Positions 15,232 through 18,648 of a stretch of 18,648 nucleotides of DNA are shown here, in pieces. Below the pieces are notes generated by a model, which was not told the DNA's origin, searched no databases, and was given only the letters and a program-made list of their open reading frames with translations. The position numbers and the translations under genes are program-made. Origin of the DNA: CAYLMG01 sp964464635 (GTDB taxonomy: Bacteria > Planctomycetota > Phycisphaerae > Sedimentisphaerales > Anaerobacaceae); assembly GCA_964464635.1 (NCBI GenBank), contig CAYXGT010000059.1, positions 1-18,648 of the forward strand. Reading direction: 5' to 3'. Position 1 is the first letter of the stretch. Every line of letters begins with the position of its first letter.

Positions 15232-16968
15232 ATGGAAACAAGAAAGATTTTAACAATTCTGGCTATGGCTCTGGGTCTGGTTGTTTGTCAGGCTGCTGAC
15301 AGCCGGGCAGTTGATATGGGCACAGCATTTACCTATCAGGGAAGGCTCATCGACGGCAACGATGTTGCTGATGGCCTTTATGATTTCCAGTTCAAGCTTT
15401 TTGACAGTGTCACCAACGGCAACCAGTTAAATAGTGATGTGAATATCCCCGACCTTGATGTTGTTGACGGCTATTTTACAGTTGAACTGGATTTTGGAGG
15501 GGGGATTTTTGACGGCAGTTCTGTGTGGCTTGACATAGGTATCAGGCCGGGCGAACAGGGAGATCCAAATTTTTACACTGGCCTGTCCCCCCGTCATGAA
15601 TTAACGGCTACGCCTTATGCGTTGTTTGCTCTAAGTGGTAACGAAGGACCGATAGGGCCTAAAGGCCCACAGGGGGAACAAGGACCTCAGGGTATCCAGG
15701 GTGAACAAGGACCTCAGGGCATACAAGGACCAATTGGACCTCAAGGTATTCAGGGAGAACAGGGGCCACAGGGGGAACAAGGCCTGCAGGGCGAACAGGG
15801 ACCGATAGGGCCTCAAGGAGAACAGGGACCTCAGGGTGAGCCAGGCGATTCACACTGGCAGATAATTGGTTCAGACACATACTACAACGCCGGCAATGTC
15901 GGTATCGGGACGGCGAGTCCGATTGAGATGTTGGATGTTGCCGGTGATATTCGTATAGCTTCCCGCGTTAAATTCGATACGGCCGCCGGCTTTACAGGCG
16001 ACCATGCGTTAATTGGTATCGATGCTGGTCCTGAGAAGAAAATATCGTTTTATAACTATGATAATTCCAAGGTAATAATGACATTGGATGGAGATTCCGG
16101 CAATGTCGGAATAGGTAAAACGATTCCGGAAGCAAAGCTTGAGGTTAATGGAACTATCAAGACGGCTGGAATTTACGAGACGTATATGACTCATTACTGG
16201 ACACCTGTGGAATCAAATAGATACTGGTATTCAGTAGCGATGTCGGCAGACGGGACAAAACAAACTGCGGTTGTTTGGGACGGACAGATATATATATCAA
16301 CAGACTCAGGCAATACCTGGACAGCTAAGGAATCAAACAGAGACTGGCGGTCAGTAGCGATGTCGGCAGATGGGACAAAACAAACTGCAGTTGTAGAAAC
16401 CGGACAGATATATGTCTCAACGGACTCAGGCAATACCTGGACAGCTAAGGAATCAAGTAGAAAGTGGTTTTCAGTAGCGATGTCAGCAGATGGGACAAAA
16501 CAAACTGCGGTTGTTTGGGACGGACAGATATATGTCTCAACGGACTCGGGCAATACCTGGACAGCTAAGGAATCAAATAGACAATGGGTGTCAGTAGCGA
16601 TGTCGGCAGATGGGACAAAACAAACTGCAGTTGTTTATAATAATGGACAGATATATGTCTCAACGGACTCAGGCAATACCTGGACAGCCAGGGAATCAAA
16701 TAGACAATGGGTGTCAGTAGCGATGTCGGCAGATGGGACAAAACAGACTGCGGTTGTTTCGGGCTCGGGCGGACAGATATATATCAGTAGTCACGGTGTC
16801 GGAATCGGGACAACAAATCCTACCAGGAAACTGCATGTAAGCGATGTGATGCGGTTGGAACCAAGAGCAACAGCCCCGTCAAATCCATCCGAAGGCGACA
16901 TATATATGGACAGCAGCGATCATAAGTTGAAGGTTTACGATGGTACAACATGGCAATCTTGTTGGTAA
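15232..16968 (+). CDS. Exported surface protein: conserved head domain, collagen-like triplets, GIGT repeats and five Asp-box blades
   Basis: A 578-residue protein with a signal peptide (about 1-26, LAMALGLVVCQAADSRA). Residues 28-130 form a head domain (GTAFTYQGRLID, ADGLYDFQFKLFD, VWLDIGIRPGE, ATPYAL) shared with the gene at 17892. Residues 136-205 are 24 uninterrupted Gly-X-Y triplets rich in GPQ/GEQ, a collagen-like stalk. GNVGIGT repeats typical of phage tail-fibre-like beta structures follow (221-237, 290-306, and again near 520). Residues about 323-519 are five 40-residue units with the Asp-box motif S-x-D-x-G-x-T-W (STDSGNTW) in four of them, as in BNR/sialidase-type beta propellers. 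The C terminus (DIYMDSSDHKLKVYDGTTW) resembles tail-fibre ends. It probably projects from the cell surface as an adhesin or fibre; ligand unknown. AAAGG lies about nine bases before the ATG. The stop is 65 bases before the next gene, so they are probably co-transcribed. Confidence 0.85.
   Translation: METRKILTILAMALGLVVCQAADSRAVDMGTAFTYQGRLIDGNDVADGLYDFQFKLFDSVTNGNQLNSDVNIPDLDVVDGYFTVELDFGGGIFDGSSVWLDIGIRPGEQGDPNFYTGLSPRHELTATPYALFALSGNEGPIGPKGPQGEQGPQGIQGEQGPQGIQGPIGPQGIQGEQGPQGEQGLQGEQGPIGPQGEQGPQGEPGDSHWQIIGSDTYYNAGNVGIGTASPIEMLDVAGDIRIASRVKFDTAAGFTGDHALIGIDAGPEKKISFYNYDNSKVIMTLDGDSGNVGIGKTIPEAKLEVNGTIKTAGIYETYMTHYWTPVESNRYWYSVAMSADGTKQTAVVWDGQIYISTDSGNTWTAKESNRDWRSVAMSADGTKQTAVVETGQIYVSTDSGNTWTAKESSRKWFSVAMSADGTKQTAVVWDGQIYVSTDSGNTWTAKESNRQWVSVAMSADGTKQTAVVYNNGQIYVSTDSGNTWTARESNRQWVSVAMSADGTKQTAVVSGSGGQIYISSHGVGIGTTNPTRKLHVSDVMRLEPRATAPSNPSEGDIYMDSSDHKLKVYDGTTWQSCW
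15637..15852 (+). repeat. Collagen-like Gly-X-Y coding repeat
   Basis: In-frame nine-base words such as ggacctcag and ggtgaacaa encode 24 consecutive Gly-X-Y triplets (residues 136-205 plus DS), mostly GPQ, GEQ, GIQ and GPI. There are no interruptions, so a short triple helix could form. The repeat is prone to length change by slippage. Confidence 0.9.
16198..16791 (+). repeat. Five in-frame tandem repeats of about 120 bp (Asp-box blades)
   Basis: Units begin near 16201, 16321, 16441, 16561 and 16684. Units one to three are exactly 120 bases; the fourth is 123 because of an in-frame TATAATAAT insertion. The core TCAGTAGCGATGTC-GCAGA-GGGACAAAAC is nearly identical in all five, while codons either side of the Trp after ESNR and those before GQIY differ between copies. 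High DNA identity points to recent duplication. The fifth unit lacks the Asp box. Confidence 0.95.
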
Positions 16969-17033
16969 TTTCAAAAGTTAGAAGAAGTTAGTCGATGACA
17001 ACAAAATGAATTTTGAAAAACAGGAGATTGGTA

Positions 17034-17444
17034 ATGAATGAGATTATTCATAATAAGTTTATTGCACTGATGGTGATGTGCTCTCTAATGACTGTGCCAG
17101 CCTTGGGCCAGAGCGGCGGAGATTATATTCTGACCTGGAGTACAATTGACGGCGGGGGCGGGCAAAGCAGCGGCGGGCAATATGTTCTGACGGGCACAAT
17201 AGGTCAGCCGGATGCAGGGTATCTGGGCGGCGGTAATTATGAGCTGCTCGGCGGGTTCTGGGTCGGCGGGCCGCTCTGTATAGTTAACTTTGAAGATTTT
17301 GCAAGATTTGCACCTTACTGGCTACAGAGCGGGCCAGGTTTGCCGGCTGATTTATTTGAAGATGGCGTTATTGATTATGACGACCTGCTGGAATTTGCCA
17401 ATGTCTGGCTGTGCATCTGTCCGTATGACTGGCCATTAAAATAG
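17034..17444 (+). CDS. Small exported protein with dockerin-like tail (planctomycete SGGDY family)
   Basis: A 136-residue protein. A signal peptide covers about 1-26 (FIALMVMCSLMTVPALGQ). Residues about 27-80 hold the glycine-rich motif GDYILTWSTIDGGGGQSSGG, then TGTIGQPDAGYLGGGNYELLGGFW, a pattern I recall as widespread in Phycisphaerae exported proteins of unknown function. The C-terminal half (VNFEDFARFAPYWL, then DGVIDYDDLLEFANVWL) reads as two dockerin-like calcium-loop/helix motifs. The ATG at 17034 is chosen because AGGAG (17022-17026) is seven bases upstream; a longer reading would need a TTG at 17013. It lies 65 bases after the surface protein on the same strand, with no terminator seen between, so co-transcription is likely. 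Function is unknown; perhaps cell-surface attachment. Confidence 0.83.
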   Translation: MNEIIHNKFIALMVMCSLMTVPALGQSGGDYILTWSTIDGGGGQSSGGQYVLTGTIGQPDAGYLGGGNYELLGGFWVGGPLCIVNFEDFARFAPYWLQSGPGLPADLFEDGVIDYDDLLEFANVWLCICPYDWPLK

Positions 17445-17554
17445 AACCGTAAGTTTTTTATCTTAGAACAGCATCTTGTTTGATGGGAGAGGGGATTTTT
17501 TTGCCATTTCCAAAAACAATTTCGAATAGTTTCTTAATTTTTTATTTAATATTC

Positions 17555-17582
17555 TTGATATGAGCCTGAAAACGTGTACACT
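17555..17582 (+). promoter_or_regulatory. Candidate promoter for the paralogous surface-protein gene
   Basis: TTGATA (17555-17560), 16-base spacer, TACACT (17577-17582). The -35 matches five of six and the -10 four of six positions. Support comes from the parallel promoter at 15074: same 16-base spacer, the same CATATCT immediately after (15103-15109 and 17583-17589), and almost the same distance from CATATCT to the small ORF (35 and 36 bases). Confidence 0.45.
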
Positions 17583-17588
17583 CATATC
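17557..17588. repeat. 8-bp inverted repeat spanning the candidate promoter
   Basis: GATATGAG (17557-17564) and CTCATATC (17581-17588) are exact complements with a 16-base spacer. The arms overlap the -35 and -10 of the candidate promoter, so the repeat could be an operator. The equivalent region at 15074 lacks it. Confidence 0.45.
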
Positions 17589-17618
17589 TTAATTTAAGAA
17601 AGACAGGAGGTAGCGTGT

Positions 17619-17687
17619 ATGAGATTCAATTCCTCCTCGGCAGTAACGAACTATCAGCAGCGCTATTTCTGTGCGCAAAATTATTGA
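17619..17687 (+). CDS. Putative 22-residue leader ORF before the paralogous surface protein
   Basis: A perfect AGGAGG (17605-17610) lies eight bases before the ATG of a 22-codon frame ending TGA at 17685-17687. The peptide begins MRFNSSSAVT and contains RYFCAQ near its end, matching WYSYAQ of the leader ORF at 15138. The AGGAGG can pair with CCTCCT at 17632-17637 within the ORF, which would hide the ribosome binding site. Here the main gene starts about 200 bases later, not four, and a repeat element lies between, so coupling would be lost. It may be a relic. Confidence 0.32.
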   Translation: MRFNSSSAVTNYQQRYFCAQNY

Positions 17688-17717
17688 TGTTTGAAAAATA
17701 AAAGGAACAAACAGGTT

Positions 17718-17811
17718 GTCACTCCCGCGCAGGCAGGAGTCCAGAAAACGCTGAGTAAACTGCCGGATTCCCGCTCCCCGCCTTCGCGGGGACAAGCTTC
17801 GCGGGAATGAC
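17718..17811. repeat. 94-bp intergenic repeat element with terminal inverted repeats
   Basis: It begins GTCACTCCCGCG and ends CGCGGGAATGAC, an 11-of-12 terminal inverted repeat, with ggagtccag, ggattcccgct and ccttcgcgggga inside. It matches the 'GTCATTCCCGCG...GGAATCCAG' type of small mobile-like repeat that I recall from many bacterial genomes. No coding capacity. It lies between the leader ORF and the surface-protein gene. Only one copy is in the window. Confidence 0.65.
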
Positions 17812-17829
17812 ATCATTACTTTATTTTCG

Positions 17830-17855
17830 TGGAAATGTTCCATTTAATAATGGAA
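17830..17855. promoter_or_regulatory. Overlapping dyads, possible operator before the paralogous gene
   Basis: TGGAA-ATG-TTCCA (17830-17842) overlaps TTCCATT-TAAT-AATGGAA (17838-17855, seven exact pairs). Three alternating half-sites of this kind, about 37 bases before the ATG, would suit a dimeric regulator or an RNA hairpin. No regulator gene is visible. Confidence 0.3.
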
Positions 17856-17891
17856 GGTTGATAACTACATATATTTTTGAAAGGGAGAAAA

Positions 17892-18648
17892 ATGAAAAGA
17901 AAAGATATTTTGACAATTTTAATTCTGTCTTCAGGCCTGCTGGTCTGTTTGCCAAAAGTCGGCAATTCAGAGACGATGGGTACAGCCTTTACTTATCAGG
18001 GCAGGCTGATAGATGTCAACGATGCAGCCGATGGTTTATATGATTTTCAGTTCAAACTTTTTGATAGTGCCGAAGATGGCACCCAGTTAAATGGTGATGT
18101 GAATATGCCTGATTTGGATGTCATCGACGGCTATTTTACGGTAGAGGTGGATTTTGGCAGCGGGATTTTTGATGGAAATAGTGTCTGGCTTGATATAGGT
18201 ATCAGGCCGGGTGAAATAAATGACCCCAATTTATATACAGCACTTAGTCCTCGACAACTGATTACACCTACACCTTATGCTCTTTATGCCAAGACGGCCG
18301 GCAGTGGCGGCGGCGCTGATTCCGACTGGATGGTCTCAGGGAATGATATGTATTCAATCCCAACAGGCAATATTGGCATAGGTACCACAAATCCTTTGAC
18401 AAAACTTCATCTCGATTCAGAAGGAAATACAGAATTCAGAATTGAACATGATGATGTTAAGAATACGATTTCGTTTTACCGGGATACACACAAGAAGGGT
18501 TATCTGGAGAAAGACGACGACGGCGGCATATTCAAGATGAGTGCTGACGGGATTAATGACCACATAACTATTGAAGAGTCAACGGGCAATGTTGGCATCG
18601 GGACGACGAGTCCATCTTCTAAACTTCATATAGAAGATGATACAGAAG
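17892..18648 (+). CDS. Paralogue of the surface protein at 15232 (3' end outside window)
   Basis: The frame is open for 252 codons to the right edge. AGGGAG (17882-17887) precedes the ATG by four bases. A signal peptide (ILTILILSSGLLVCLPK) leads to the same head domain as in the gene at 15232, in the same residue register (TMGTAFTYQGRLID at 28-41, ADGLYDFQFKLFD, VWLDIGIRPGE, TPYALYA near 130). The collagen-like stalk is absent: a short Gly-rich linker (AGSGGGADSDW) leads directly to GNIGIGTTNP and GNVGIGTTSP repeats, which frame a beta-rich segment (ISFYRDTHKKGYL). It is therefore a stalkless relative, at least in the visible part; whether it has Asp-box repeats further on cannot be seen. It is probably a surface fibre or adhesin. 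Its leader is related to that of the paralogue but longer. Confidence 0.85.
   Translation, partial: MKRKDILTILILSSGLLVCLPKVGNSETMGTAFTYQGRLIDVNDAADGLYDFQFKLFDSAEDGTQLNGDVNMPDLDVIDGYFTVEVDFGSGIFDGNSVWLDIGIRPGEINDPNLYTALSPRQLITPTPYALYAKTAGSGGGADSDWMVSGNDMYSIPTGNIGIGTTNPLTKLHLDSEGNTEFRIEHDDVKNTISFYRDTHKKGYLEKDDDGGIFKMSADGINDHITIEESTGNVGIGTTSPSSKLHIEDDTE

Larger units (their letters stand above)
17445..17891. other. Intergenic leader region between the surface genes
   Basis: This stretch holds no conventional gene. It contains a promoter-leader set like the one at 15074-15231, a 22-codon ORF, a 94-bp repeat element and a dyad close to the next start. These are listed separately. No clear terminator was seen after the gene ending at 17444. 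Confidence 0.6.

Noticed and set aside
16194..16553. 119-codon minus-strand repetitive frame
   Set aside because: Antisense of the 120-bp repeats; its periodicity follows from the sense-strand coding repeat.
16198..16791. CRISPR-like array
   Set aside because: The repeats are contiguous, 120 bases, in frame within a gene and without spacers.
17013..17033. TTG start for the small SGGDY protein
   Set aside because: It would place the AGGAG ribosome binding site inside the coding region; the ATG at 17034 has ideal spacing and a proper signal peptide.

Overview
The window looks like chromosomal DNA of a Planctomycetota bacterium, most likely Phycisphaerae/Sedimentisphaerales. Three things point there. 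Secreted proteins carry short dockerin-like tails of the form DLNSDEKVDFIDLALFAKNWL or VNFEDFARFAPYWL. One small protein has the SGGDYILTWSTIDGGGG opening. A gene-free stretch is made of repeats (cgagcgacgagcgac, acaaagccaa, aatccgtgaaatccgtggc) that I associate with that group. This is recall from reading, not a database result.

Layout. (1) 1-5526, plus strand: the 3' part of a very large multi-module family 2 glycosyltransferase with TPR-like helices. It is open at the left edge, so its start is outside the window. It is followed by fliD, the flagellar hook cap. The pairing suggests a flagellar or surface glycosylation locus. (2) 5551-9813, minus strand: a tight operon read as GTPase, then a GAP1-N-like membrane protein, then a TPR-TM-trypsin-like protease. 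The GTPase has a P-loop, DxxG and TKID motifs and a C-terminal TM. I read this as a GTPase-centred signalling or conflict system spanning the membrane. It is visibly more AT-rich than its flanks. (3) 9883-10458, minus: a membrane-anchored coiled-coil protein ending in a GspG-type domain but with no prepilin motif. It has a good promoter and a possible terminator of its own. (4) About 10.5-11.5 kb: gene-free mosaic of repeats and hairpins. (5) 11498-12991, minus: a complete HtrA/DegP-type periplasmic protease with two PDZ domains and a strong terminator. (6) 13271-14644, minus: a secreted GH16-like protein with a dockerin-like tail. (7) 15074-18648, plus: a surface-protein cluster. A protein with collagen-like triplets and five 120-bp Asp-box repeats is followed by a small secreted dockerin-tail protein. 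Then comes the start of a paralogue of the first, cut by the right edge.

The most notable observations are two. The first is the three-gene GTPase/GAP1-like/protease operon, with predicted cytosolic GTPase and sensor parts coupled to an extracytoplasmic protease. The second is a conserved promoter plus leader-peptide ORF in front of both paralogous surface-protein genes: same promoter spacing, same Shine-Dalgarno block, and an in-frame Ala-Gln at matching position. Three starts were moved from upstream TTG codons to internal ATGs with proper ribosome binding sites (fliD, the GspG-like gene, the small dockerin-tail gene). No tRNA, rRNA, CRISPR array or transposase gene was seen.
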